This document shows, in pieces, positions 26,626 to 34,002 of a stretch of DNA of 64,000 nucleotides. The notes under the pieces were generated by a model. It saw only the letters and a list, made by a program, of their open reading frames with translations, was not told the DNA's origin and did no database searches. Every line of letters begins with the position of its first letter. Within the stretch, counting starts at the first letter, position 1. Position numbers and translations under genes: made by a program. Source of the DNA: UBA7330 sp965243485 (GTDB lineage: Bacteria > Bacteroidota > Bacteroidia > Cytophagales > Cyclobacteriaceae); contig CBDEVP010000001.1 of the NCBI GenBank assembly GCA_965243485.1, forward strand, positions 4,216,001-4,280,000, written 5' to 3'.

Positions 26626-28743
26626 ATGAAAAGCATGATAACATTTTCACTTTTTCTTGGTCTGGCCATTGCAGCATGCAGCTCAGATTATCAACCCATC
26701 TCACAGGGAGAAGAAGGTTGGCAGGACAGCTATTATCAGGCGCTCAGGAAGCTGGCCCGTTGCAGCAACCTGGAATCTCCGGACCTTTGCAGATCCACAA
26801 TCTACTATGAGCTGGGCTACCTGTTTGAAACCACGGAAGATCCTGCTGTCGCCATGCTGGACAGCTCCACCCATTACTACGGCAGGGCGCTGGACCTTTT
26901 TCCTAACGACCGGACCCTCAAAGAGAGGTTAGCGGCGGTCTATACCCGGCAGGAAAAATACGCCGAAGCCCTGACACTGCTGCAGGGATTGTACCGGGAG
27001 GTAAACATCAATAAGGCGCGCTACGCTTTACAGATCAGTCAGAATCTCTTCCGGACCGGAGAATACGAGGAATCTTTTGCCATGGCGCGGCGAAGCATCA
27101 GTCATGATCCCAACCAGGAAGCCGGATGGAAGAATCTCGTGAAAGTCATGGAATTACACAGTCCGACGTTCCCGGAGGTGGAAGCGCTTGCCTACGAAGC
27201 GCACGACCATGGATTTATCAATGAGGCCCTCGAGATGCTGGAAGTGTATATCAGGCAAAACCATCAAACCGCAGACATGGAAGCTCCGGTGGTACACTGG
27301 TGCAATCTGCTGCTTGAAACCCAGGGTAACTATCAACAAAGACTCAACCGGCTGCCCGGGCAGGAGGGATCCGCCTATGAAGGGATTGCCCAGCTTCACA
27401 GGTTGTTTGCACTCAGCCAAAAGGAGCAGCTGACCATCAGTGACCTTCAGTCACTTGATTTCTGGTACTCCAAACGTACAGTGGAAGGGACCGAAGGTCA
27501 GGTCTATCCCTACAACATCATCCTGAAGTACCTCAACGCTCAGGCCAAGAACCTGCTGGGGACCAACAAAGAAAAAGCTATCGCATTTTATGAAAAGGGG
27601 ATGCAGATGATCCGGGACCTGGATGTTCGTAATTACCAGCTCACCGGTGTTTATTTCGACTTTGCCTCGTCCTATGCGGATATCCTGTTGCTATATCCGG
27701 ATTTAGACCCGGATGAGCGAAAGCTTGACCTGCTGATCCGTGACCTGTTTTCGGGGAAAGGGTTTGCCTATGGGGATGAGGACCGTGAGATGATCAAACG
27801 TTTTCACATCACCCTGGGAATGATCTATGCCAAACGCAACAAATGGAGGGGAGGATATGCAACCAATGCACGCTTTCAGATCACCAACGCACTAAGAAAT
27901 ACGGATCCGGACGAACAGATCCCCATTCTGCATGAGCTGCTGGGTGATGGACAGCTCAACTACCTGAATGACCCGGAAGGCGCCTTCAGCAGCTACCTGA
28001 CCGCCGCGGAACAATACCTGAACCAGGATGCGCTACCAAACGCCAAAAAGCTGATTGACCTGGTAAAGGAAAATGCAAACCGGCTCAATGCTGATCAACG
28101 GAAAAAGGTGATCGCGCTGGAGAGCTTATACCTACTACGCACAGAAAGCAGGACAGTATCCGCCGCCGGTGACTACAGAGCGCATCTGCAAAAGCTGAGA
28201 AATGAAATTGAAAGGCTGGACCTTGATCCGGCTACGCGGAACATCCAGGTATTTAAGCTTTATGCCACCGTGGGACAGGGATGGAAGGAAGGCGGCCAGC
28301 CGCAGCAGTATTGCTTTCTGCAGGCGCTCGGCCTGACCAATACACTGAATTCCGTTCCGTCTTACACCGACTTACTGCGGATCGAAAACATGGCCGGCAG
28401 CATCCGGAACAAGATCAACACGGATGCGGAATTTACCAGGGTCAACAAATTCATCGCAAGTCCGTCATCAGCGCAGCCTGCCAGGCAGATCACCTACAAT
28501 GGCATAGACGAAAATCCAATCTCCTTAACGATAGAGCCGGTGCTGTATCAGCTGACCGATCTCCTGGAGACCGTGCCTGATGACAATCAGTTTGCTTCAG
28601 ACATCTCATATTACAATGACCAGCTTATCTTCAAGGAGAACGTCAAACAGCAGGAGGTCCGTGATTATTTTGAGAAGAACCAGAACCGCAGGACCGGTAA
28701 TGAGATTGATGGCTATCAGATGAAGATCCGCAACATAGAGTAG
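26626..28743 (+). CDS. TPR lipoprotein
   Basis: A 705-aa lipoprotein: signal peptide MKSMITFSLFLGLAIAAC with the lipobox Cys near residue 18. Tetratricopeptide-like helical pairs run through the mature protein (YYGRALDLFPNDRTLKERLA, YTRQEKYAEALTLLQ, LFRTGEYEESFAMARRSI, AIAFYEKGMQMIRDL). The upstream ATG at 26599 is less likely because it would bury the signal peptide. Fourth and last gene of the cluster. TPR lipoproteins usually scaffold envelope complexes, so this may organise the other three products. Confidence 0.7.
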   Translation: MKSMITFSLFLGLAIAACSSDYQPISQGEEGWQDSYYQALRKLARCSNLESPDLCRSTIYYELGYLFETTEDPAVAMLDSSTHYYGRALDLFPNDRTLKERLAAVYTRQEKYAEALTLLQGLYREVNINKARYALQISQNLFRTGEYEESFAMARRSISHDPNQEAGWKNLVKVMELHSPTFPEVEALAYEAHDHGFINEALEMLEVYIRQNHQTADMEAPVVHWCNLLLETQGNYQQRLNRLPGQEGSAYEGIAQLHRLFALSQKEQLTISDLQSLDFWYSKRTVEGTEGQVYPYNIILKYLNAQAKNLLGTNKEKAIAFYEKGMQMIRDLDVRNYQLTGVYFDFASSYADILLLYPDLDPDERKLDLLIRDLFSGKGFAYGDEDREMIKRFHITLGMIYAKRNKWRGGYATNARFQITNALRNTDPDEQIPILHELLGDGQLNYLNDPEGAFSSYLTAAEQYLNQDALPNAKKLIDLVKENANRLNADQRKKVIALESLYLLRTESRTVSAAGDYRAHLQKLRNEIERLDLDPATRNIQVFKLYATVGQGWKEGGQPQQYCFLQALGLTNTLNSVPSYTDLLRIENMAGSIRNKINTDAEFTRVNKFIASPSSAQPARQITYNGIDENPISLTIEPVLYQLTDLLETVPDDNQFASDISYYNDQLIFKENVKQQEVRDYFEKNQNRRTGNEIDGYQMKIRNIE

Positions 28744-28756
28744 GCCGACGGACAGG

Positions 28757-28853
28757 TGCGCTGCTCAGAATGACGGAATAAAAAAATAAGCGTCATCCTA
28801 AACGCCTTGCTTCGCCGAAGCTTCGCGAAGGCAAGAAGTGAAGGATCTCCTGG
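28757..28853. repeat. REPIN-like repeat upstream of the first GIY-YIG gene
   Basis: Left arm GCTGCTCAGAATGACGG, AT-rich spacer, right arm GCGTCATCCTAAACGCC with the internal palindrome TTCGCCGAAGCTTCGCGAA, ending GAAGGATCTCCTGG. Ends 85 bases before the GIY-YIG start. Confidence 0.88.
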
Positions 28854-28938
28854 TATTTATAACCCCACGTTAAAAATAAATTGATATAATTTGTCCAACC
28901 TATTTAATCATACCATAGTTTAACACTAAATTAATCCA

Positions 28939-29237
28939 ATGGAACGTGGTGGCCTGGTTTATATCACAACGACTCGTAAAAATACAGTCCTCTACACCGG
29001 TGTCTCAGAAGACCTTATTGGACGTATGTATGACCACAAGACCAAAGCGGATCCAAAGTTTTTTACCGCAAGGTATAATGTAGACAAACTGATATTCTAT
29101 GAAGCGCATCCAACCATAGTTGAAGCCATTGCCAGGGAAAAGGAAATTAAAGGCTGGGTACGGGCTAAAAAGATAAAAACATAGATTCCATGAATCCGGA
29201 GTGGAGGGATCTTTATGAAGATATTCTGGATTGGTAA
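28939..29237 (+). pseudogene. GIY-YIG nuclease (YhbQ/UPF0213-like), frameshifted near the 3' end
   Basis: A small GIY-YIG endonuclease gene. The GIY and YIG-like elements appear as VYITTTRKNTVLYTGVSEDL, followed by the catalytic-region GRMYDHK, YNVDKLIFYE and EAIAREKEIKGW. The frame stops after 81 codons at KIKT. In the intact copy at 32138 it continues to ...WRDLYEDILEW. Here the same ending (WRDLYEDILDW then TAA at 29235) is present in the +1 frame. Adding one base to the A5 run at about 29176 restores it. Either a recent inactivating slip or a sequencing error. The catalytic core precedes the break, so the short form might still fold. Confidence 0.8.
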
Positions 29238-29259
29238 GTGGAAAAGTCTACTTACTAAC

Positions 29260-29366
29260 TCTAAGATCCTTCGCGCTGCTCAGGATGATGGAATAAAAAA
29301 ATAAGCGTCATCCTGAACGCCTTGCTTCGCCGAAGCTTCGCGAAGGCAAGAAGTGAAGGATCTTGG
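29260..29366. repeat. REPIN-like repeat downstream of the first GIY-YIG gene
   Basis: CTAAGATCCTTCGCGCTGCT...CAGGATGATGG, spacer AATAAAAAAATAA, then GCGTCATCCTGAACGCC, the internal palindrome TTCGCCGAAGCTTCGCGAA, and GAAGGATCTTGG. The right arm is nearly identical to that of the repeat at 28757-28853. Begins 23 bases after the restored GIY-YIG stop. Confidence 0.9.
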
Positions 29367-29459
29367 CTTTCAGAACCTCGCTGGATCTCCTGGAAATTGA
29401 TATCTTGTGAAGGAAAAACCACGACCCGGGGAAAGACTGACACTCGACCAGTCCTGCCA

Positions 29460-29549
29460 GTGAATAAGAAAAACAGAAAGACATTTCTCAGGCGATCCAT
29501 TGGACTTGGGGGTGCGTTGACCAGGTTCCATATTATCTTGCTATTATAG
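29460..29549 (+). pseudogene. Remnant of a Tat signal peptide
   Basis: A GTG-started frame reads NKKNRKTFLRRSIGLGGALT, which has the twin-arginine motif and hydrophobic core of Tat-exported Bacteroidota proteins (compare SDRRNFLKKSI of the oxidoreductase at 48942). After that it degenerates to RFHIILLL and stops. It looks like the first ~20 codons of a lost exported enzyme, placed between a REPIN-like repeat and the next gene. Low confidence because it is only 30 codons. Confidence 0.4.
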
Positions 29550-29561
29550 ATAAATGTACCA

Positions 29562-31127
29562 ATGATGGTTAGTAAACTGACTCAAATTTTTTGTCTTCTT
29601 CTGGTAATGCTTCCGATAGCAGGCCATAGCCAACAATCCGTCTCTCTAGAGCAATTGATTCAGCTATTACTGATGGATGGACCAGGTGATTTGACCCTGT
29701 CTGACATGCAAATATCCATCACTGACAATAAGCTGAAACGCAACAAAGGCGTCTTCAATTATATTGTTGGTAACAGACTACAAACTGTTGATGAACAGGG
29801 ACTTATAGTGATTGATAGGCCCGTTATTTTAGATAACCTGAGCTTCACAGATCACCTTTACCTGAACCAGTTTGATTTCCGGGGAGGTCTGGAAATTCGA
29901 AATTGTCAGTTCAATGGACTATCACTGAATCAGATCCACGCGGAGGATTTCCTTTTCTTTCAAAACAGTTCGGCCAATCAGGTAGAAATCATAGAATCAA
30001 CTTTTGAAAGGGTAGAGGTTAGTCAGAATAACATAGACTTTGGTGTGATCCTGGAAGGGATTACCGCTTCACAGGTCAAAATTGAAAACAACCAGGTGAT
30101 CAACGGGGAAATTAACCTGGTGGACAGTAAAATCAATGAGGGCAACCTGTTGATAGGCGACAACAGCACCCTGGCAATTATCGTCCAGGGTTGTGAGATA
30201 GCATTAGGTGAGTATGGAGAATTTAACCACTATGAACTACCGGGATCACCCTCAGGTGATTTATATCTCACAGGAAATACTTTTTCCGGTGACAGCACCA
30301 CACGATTCATTCTCAATAAGAGCAGCTACCTGAACCTGGACATACGTGAAAACAGCTTTGCCACCAGGGTCTATTTTGCTGAAGTCAGCGTTTCTGAACG
30401 CTTTTTCCTGGTGAGTAATCATTTTGAGCAGACAGTTTCCTTTGAAAAATTCCTCTTTTCAGAAATATGGAACGAAGTTTACTGGGATCAGCTGGAGGGC
30501 TATAAACTCCGCTATAAAGAGTATGGAGCTCAAAGAAGTGAAGACTTTGACAATGAAATTACCTTCAAAAACCTCATTAACATCTACAAGCACATGCATT
30601 CGATATTTACATCGAGGGGTGACCTGGAATCAGCCAATGCATGCTACAGTGAAATGAAGGAGCTGGAGGGCCAAATGTTAAAACACCGCTATCAGCAGGA
30701 GGGGACCTTCAGTAGTTTCCTCCGATGGCAGCTGAATGTGCTGCTTCGGATCTACACCAATCATGGAACGGATCCGGGCCTGGCCGTATTGATGTCTTTC
30801 TACGTGATCCTGATATTCTCCGTATTCTATGTCTTCTTTCCATCAGAGTGGGATATAGAGAGTAAAAGCAGACTGCTCGTGAGCTTTGAAAAGGCCATGA
30901 AATCAAAAACGGGGTCATATGTGGGACCCATATTTGTAGTAGGGGGCTCGTTACTTTTGACGGTGGTCAATGCGTTAACATTAAGCATCAACAGTTTCGT
31001 TACATTGGGTTTTGGTTCCGTACCCACCAGGGGTTTTGCCCGCTATTTATGCATTGTAGAGGGGTTTATCGGCTGGTTTTTGCTGAGCATTTTCACTGTG
31101 GCGCTGATCAATCAGGTATTGGCTTAG
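29562..31127 (+). CDS. Exported beta-helix-like domain fused to a two-helix ion-channel module
   Basis: A 521-aa protein. A signal peptide (to about residue 24, HSQQS) is followed by about 300 residues of short irregular beta repeats (NLSFTDHLYLNQFDF, GLEIRNCQFNGLSL and similar), like a pentapeptide or beta-helix stack. After a charged helical region come hydrophobic helices (GLAVLMSFYVILIFSVFYVFF and VGGSLLLTVVNALTL), then SINSFVTLGFGSVP and a final helix FIGWFLLSIFTVALI. This end matches the Ion_trans_2 pore layout, with TLGFG where K+ channels have TVGYG. The acidic residue after the filter is replaced by Ser. Ion selectivity is therefore uncertain. Start at 29562 (ATGATG) or the second ATG. 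Confidence 0.75.
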   Translation: MMVSKLTQIFCLLLVMLPIAGHSQQSVSLEQLIQLLLMDGPGDLTLSDMQISITDNKLKRNKGVFNYIVGNRLQTVDEQGLIVIDRPVILDNLSFTDHLYLNQFDFRGGLEIRNCQFNGLSLNQIHAEDFLFFQNSSANQVEIIESTFERVEVSQNNIDFGVILEGITASQVKIENNQVINGEINLVDSKINEGNLLIGDNSTLAIIVQGCEIALGEYGEFNHYELPGSPSGDLYLTGNTFSGDSTTRFILNKSSYLNLDIRENSFATRVYFAEVSVSERFFLVSNHFEQTVSFEKFLFSEIWNEVYWDQLEGYKLRYKEYGAQRSEDFDNEITFKNLINIYKHMHSIFTSRGDLESANACYSEMKELEGQMLKHRYQQEGTFSSFLRWQLNVLLRIYTNHGTDPGLAVLMSFYVILIFSVFYVFFPSEWDIESKSRLLVSFEKAMKSKTGSYVGPIFVVGGSLLLTVVNALTLSINSFVTLGFGSVPTRGFARYLCIVEGFIGWFLLSIFTVALINQVLA

Positions 31128-31166
31128 TTGAGCCTGAGTTCGAACTAAAGCGAAAAAAACAAAAAC

Positions 31167-31215
31167 CCGTCATTCAGAGACTTAATTTCTTGATTCCAAA
31201 ACACACAAAACCAGA
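31167..31215. repeat. Dispersed ~50-bp repeat, copy A
   Basis: CCGTCATTCAGAGACTTAAT, then TTCTTGATTCCAAAACACAC and AAAACCAGATG. The same words recur in reverse orientation at 44991-45044 with a few substitutions. Both copies directly adjoin a hairpin. Confidence 0.7.
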
Positions 31216-31227
31216 TGGCGACCGGAA

Positions 31228-31326
31228 AATGCCATAAAGTTAAGACCACTTTGTCCCCCGCCTGAGCGGTCCGACGTATCGGGGGTGAAGGGGGAGGATG
31301 AGGAAGACACTTAACTTTATGGCATT
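31228..31326. mobile_element. 99-bp MITE-like element with perfect 17-bp terminal inverted repeats
   Basis: Ends AATGCCATAAAGTTAAG (31228-31244) and the exact reverse complement CTTAACTTTATGGCATT (31310-31326). The interior is GC-rich and holds a second stem (CCCCCG with CGGGGG). Both outer flanks carry GGAA (31224-31227 and 31327-31330), as a 4-bp target-site duplication would. No coding capacity, so it would need a transposase elsewhere. Alternatively it is a transcribed RNA hairpin. It lies in the 410-bp gene-free stretch 31128-31537. Confidence 0.6.
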
Positions 31327-31537
31327 GGAAGAAGGATAACATTGCTGATTAAATAATTTTAGCTAAATACGTCATAAGCAGCCCTTATTTGGGTTGGAGA
31401 TTTGGGAAGGCAAGGGTGTGTGTAGGCCAATTGTCGAAGCTAATACCTCTTTTAAGTACCATATTGCATTGATTTCTCCGCTCGCCCCCGGCCCCTGAAG
31501 GGGAGTCAGCCGCACTAATTCTGAAGTACGATCGGAC

Positions 31538-31903
31538 TTAATCCAGCTTGTACACCGTGATCTCGGCATCGTTGGATTCATCGATGATAGTGAGTGACTC
31601 ACCCGGGATTAATTTGATCACGAAAGTATTGCGCCTTTTGGTGGTTTTGAAAGTGTTGGTTGCATTCCCATCATATTCACGGGTCACGATTTCGTATACA
31701 TCGCTGCCGATGGTGATGGTACGGCCATCAAATACAATTTTAGTGCTCTCGTTGGCACTGGCAAGCACTTCGTTGGAGGCTGCATCCAGGGTGGCTGTTT
31801 CAGAAGCGGTGATGGTGCCTCTAAAACCTCTGCGATCATTGTTCTGAGCCTGTACCGTGAAACCCACTAAGATGATAAGTACGATGAATAGTAACTTTTG
31901 CAT
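31538..31903 (-). CDS. Small secreted protein of unknown function
   Basis: A 121-aa protein with a clear signal peptide (MQKLLFIVLIILVGFTVQAQ). The mature 100 residues are beta-rich (FRGTITASETATL, STKIVFDGRTITIG, NTFVIKLIPGESLTIID) without cysteines. Start ATG at 31903 gives the signal peptide at the very N-terminus. The longer frame is discarded. Its upstream region runs into the REPIN-like repeat at 31975. Confidence 0.72.
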   Translation of the reverse strand: MQKLLFIVLIILVGFTVQAQNNDRRGFRGTITASETATLDAASNEVLASANESTKIVFDGRTITIGSDVYEIVTREYDGNATNTFKTTKRRNTFVIKLIPGESLTIIDESNDAEITVYKLD

Positions 31904-31974
31904 GACAGTCTGTTTGTAAGATTGATTACAATCCCCGTGCCAAGATAGAAACAATTTAAGATGACAGCTTAATA

Positions 31975-32052
31975 GCCTAAGACCCTTCACTTTGTTCAGG
32001 ATGACTTAACTACATTTTATTCCGTCATCCTGAGCCTGCGAAGGATCTTGGT
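31975..32052. repeat. REPIN-like repeat upstream of the second GIY-YIG gene
   Basis: CCTAAGACCCTTCACTTTGT...CAGGATGAC, AT-rich spacer, CCGTCATCCTGAGCCTGCGA...AGGATCTTGG. Its right end is 85 bases before the GIY-YIG start, the same distance as in the first cassette. Confidence 0.88.
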
Positions 32053-32137
32053 TTACAAAAAGGCCGCTCAATAAAATGAGTAACAAAATTTAAATTGCAG
32101 TAAAAATTATACCATTAAGTACTATTATATTTAACCG

Positions 32138-32437
32138 ATGGTACGAGGTGGGCTGGTTTATATCACAACAACCAAACGAAACACTGTTCTTTACACCGGA
32201 GTCACTGTTGATCTTATTGGCCGTATGCATGACCATAGGTCAAAGGCAGATCCGAGATCCTTTACCTCAAGATATAATGTTGATAAGTTGGTATTCTATG
32301 AAGCGCATGCAACGATAGAGGAAGCCATTGCCAGGGAAAAGGAGATCAAAGGTTGGGTTAGGGCGAAAAAGATAAAACTCATTGAGTCAACAAATCACAA
32401 ATGGAGAGATCTTTATGAAGATATTTTGGAGTGGTAA
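32138..32437 (+). CDS. GIY-YIG nuclease (YhbQ/UPF0213-like)
   Basis: A 99-aa intact single-domain GIY-YIG nuclease. VYITTTKRNTVLYTGVTVDL carries the GIY and YIG-type strands, followed by the Arg helix (GRMHDHR), YNVDKLVFYE with the metal-binding Glu and the C-terminal EAIAREKEIKGWVRAKKIKLI. It is more than 80 percent identical by eye to the frameshifted copy at 28939. Proteins of this type cut DNA, but the biological substrate of the short bacterial ones is not settled. The gene is bracketed by palindromic repeats at 31975 and 32461, which may be its substrate or vehicle (inference). Confidence 0.9.
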   Translation: MVRGGLVYITTTKRNTVLYTGVTVDLIGRMHDHRSKADPRSFTSRYNVDKLVFYEAHATIEEAIAREKEIKGWVRAKKIKLIESTNHKWRDLYEDILEW

Positions 32438-32460
32438 GGACATGTAAAAAACTTTCAAAG

Positions 32461-32563
32461 CCTAAGATCCTTCACTTCTTGCCTTCGCGAAGCTTCGGCG
32501 AAGGCGTTCAGGATGACGTTTCTATATTTTACTCCGTCATCCTGAGTTGGCGAAGGATCTTGG
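32461..32563. repeat. REPIN-like repeat downstream of the second GIY-YIG gene
   Basis: CCTAAGATCCTTCACTTCTT, internal palindrome TTCGCGAAGCTTCGGCGAA, GTTCAGGATGACG, AT spacer, CCGTCATCCTGAGTTGGCGA, ending AGGATCTTGG. Starts 23 bases after the GIY-YIG stop, exactly as in the first cassette, and ends 18 bases before the truncated higB. Confidence 0.9.
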
Positions 32564-32581
32564 TAAAAAGAGATTAGGGAT

Positions 32582-32725
32582 ATGAATGCACCTGGTTTGA
32601 AACTTCATCAATTGAAAGGTAATAAGAAAGGATATTGGTCGGTAACAGTAGGTGCTAACTGGAGAATTACTTTTCAGTTTATAGATGGAGATGCTTATGA
32701 TGTTACACTAGAAGATTATCATTGA
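32582..32725 (+). pseudogene. higB: HigB-family toxin, N-terminal half missing
   Basis: A 47-codon frame reading MNAPGLKLHQLKGNKKGYWS, then VTVGANWRITFQF...GDAYDVTLEDYH. This is the C-terminal half of a HigB/RelE-type mRNA interferase, normally about 92 aa. The first ~45 residues are absent. Upstream in the same frame there is a stop 18 bases before the Met, in sequence directly bordering the palindromic repeat that ends at 32563. The toxin is probably inactive while its antitoxin gene is intact one base later. Confidence 0.8.
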
Positions 32726-32726
32726 T

Positions 32727-33029
32727 ATGGGAAAGATGTTAAAACCAGTACATCCGGGCAGGATCATCAGGGATGATTACATGGAGCCCCTGGATCTTAC
32801 TATGGGAGAATTGGCAGCTGCATTGGGAGTTACCAGACAGACCATGGTAAAGATTGTGAATGAGAAAGCAGGAGTGAGTCCTGAAATGGCATTAAGATTA
32901 TCTGAAGCATTTGATACAACCCCAGACCTCTGGTTAACTATGCAGAGGAACTATGACCTGAGTCAGGCTAAAGAAAAATTTACTCCGACAAAAGCAATCA
33001 AAAAATTATTTGTCAATACCATAATGTGA
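32727..33029 (+). CDS. higA: HigA-family antitoxin (XRE HTH)
   Basis: A 100-aa protein of the HigA type: PVHPGRIIRDDYMEPL, then the HTH (MGELAAALGVTRQTMVKIVN), then EMALRLSEAFDTTPDLWLTMQRNYDL. This binds HigB and represses the operon. The start is one base after the toxin stop. Since the toxin is truncated, it may now be an orphan regulator. Confidence 0.93.
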   Translation: MGKMLKPVHPGRIIRDDYMEPLDLTMGELAAALGVTRQTMVKIVNEKAGVSPEMALRLSEAFDTTPDLWLTMQRNYDLSQAKEKFTPTKAIKKLFVNTIM

Positions 33030-33136
33030 TATTTCACAGATACATTTCCAACTCATTCTCATTACGACATAACAAACAGGATAGTGGGGAACAGAAAGAC
33101 AAACGATAACCCCCGGCAGATTAAACTTATAGTTCT

Positions 33137-33275
33137 TTACTTAACATAATATAAATTATATAACAAAGCTATGGATTTGCATTCCTGGCCCGCAGTGCCC
33201 TTGGCGCAATCCATGCCAACGCTAAACCACTAGCCGTGGGCCCCTTTTTTATATAATGATATTATGTTAAGCCGG
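33137..33275. repeat. Long imperfect inverted repeat, possible recombination site
   Basis: CTTAACATAATATAAATTAT at the left is matched by the reverse complement TTATATAATGATATTATGTT at the right. The interior (about 90 bp) holds further pairings such as TGGATTTGC with GCGCAATCCA. The outer ends read ACTTAAC and GTTAAGC, which fit the RYYYAAC and GTTRRRY core-site consensus of integron attC sites. No integron integrase is present in the window, so an attC label is only a possibility. It marks the left side of the restriction-modification island. Confidence 0.5.
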
Positions 33276-34002
33276 CAGTAGCCGGCGAGTATGTTCGTGT
33301 AGTGCATCTGAAGTTTGACTTTTTCAATTGGCAGTTTCCCATGTTATATAATTTGTGTTATGTGTAAATAGCCGCTGCGCCATCGCTGTAGCCCTGGCCA
33401 CACTTTATTCGATACCGCAGCGACTATGTTACTTAATAAATCTTTTTCGCTGCTGGTAAGGTCTATTATCTAAGGCCAGGTCTGCCAACCCACGCCGTGC
33501 CCTGACCAACTACGACTGATAAAGTTTTTGCCAACGCACTTTCCCGCTTATGGCGGGATTGGCAAAACCCAGTGCAAAGAGATCCCGACTTCCTAATCCA
33601 CGAGCATGCCGTAATTCCATCGTTCCTAACAATTGGTGTTGAATCTTTAATGTAGAGCATTACAGAACGTCGGGAACACTTTGCTGGCCTTCGCTTTATT
33701 CCGATAACAACGGGGGTGCAGCCTGAAACTTAGACCGCTTGAATTGCATGAGTTTATTTGGATCTCTTTACCAGGTGCTATTTATTTCACTGTAAGTTCA
33801 GTCTCCCAGTAATCTTTCTATTCCATCTCCACTAAAGCCGTGGTGGCTTTTACTTTCTTCCTTAGATGAAGAAAGTAAACAAAGAAATCAAGCCAAAATA
33901 ATCCTTCCACGCACAAGGCCCGACACTGGCCCGGTATTTTGGCGGGCCAACACGCCTTACTGATTGACGATTCTACTTAACATAATTAAAGAAGGAAGTC
34001 TA
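33276..34002. other. Gene-free accessory interval with a strong hairpin
   Basis: About 730 bases in which I see no credible gene. The small open frames have no recognisable content. A hairpin at 33526-33567 pairs TTTTGCCAA with TTGGCAAAA, and inside it CCCGC with GCGGG. A 13-bp word CGACTATGTTACT at 33421 recurs at 38088 on the other side of the island. GCCCGGTATTTTGG near 33930 is repeated near 34978, so both sit 3' of minus-strand genes. Confidence 0.55.

Noticed and set aside
31904..31974. Search for the missing N-terminal half of HigB on the far side of the cassette
   Set aside because: The bases left of the repeat at 31975 belong to the leader of the small secreted protein and encode nothing like HigB.
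17682..32563. CRISPR-like array formed by the palindromic repeats
   Set aside because: Repeats are kilobases apart or paired around genes, with inverted arms and no regular spacers.
33466..33660. 64-aa minus-strand frame in the gap left of the PIN gene
   Set aside because: No family content, no sensible start region, and it lies over the hairpin at 33526-33567.
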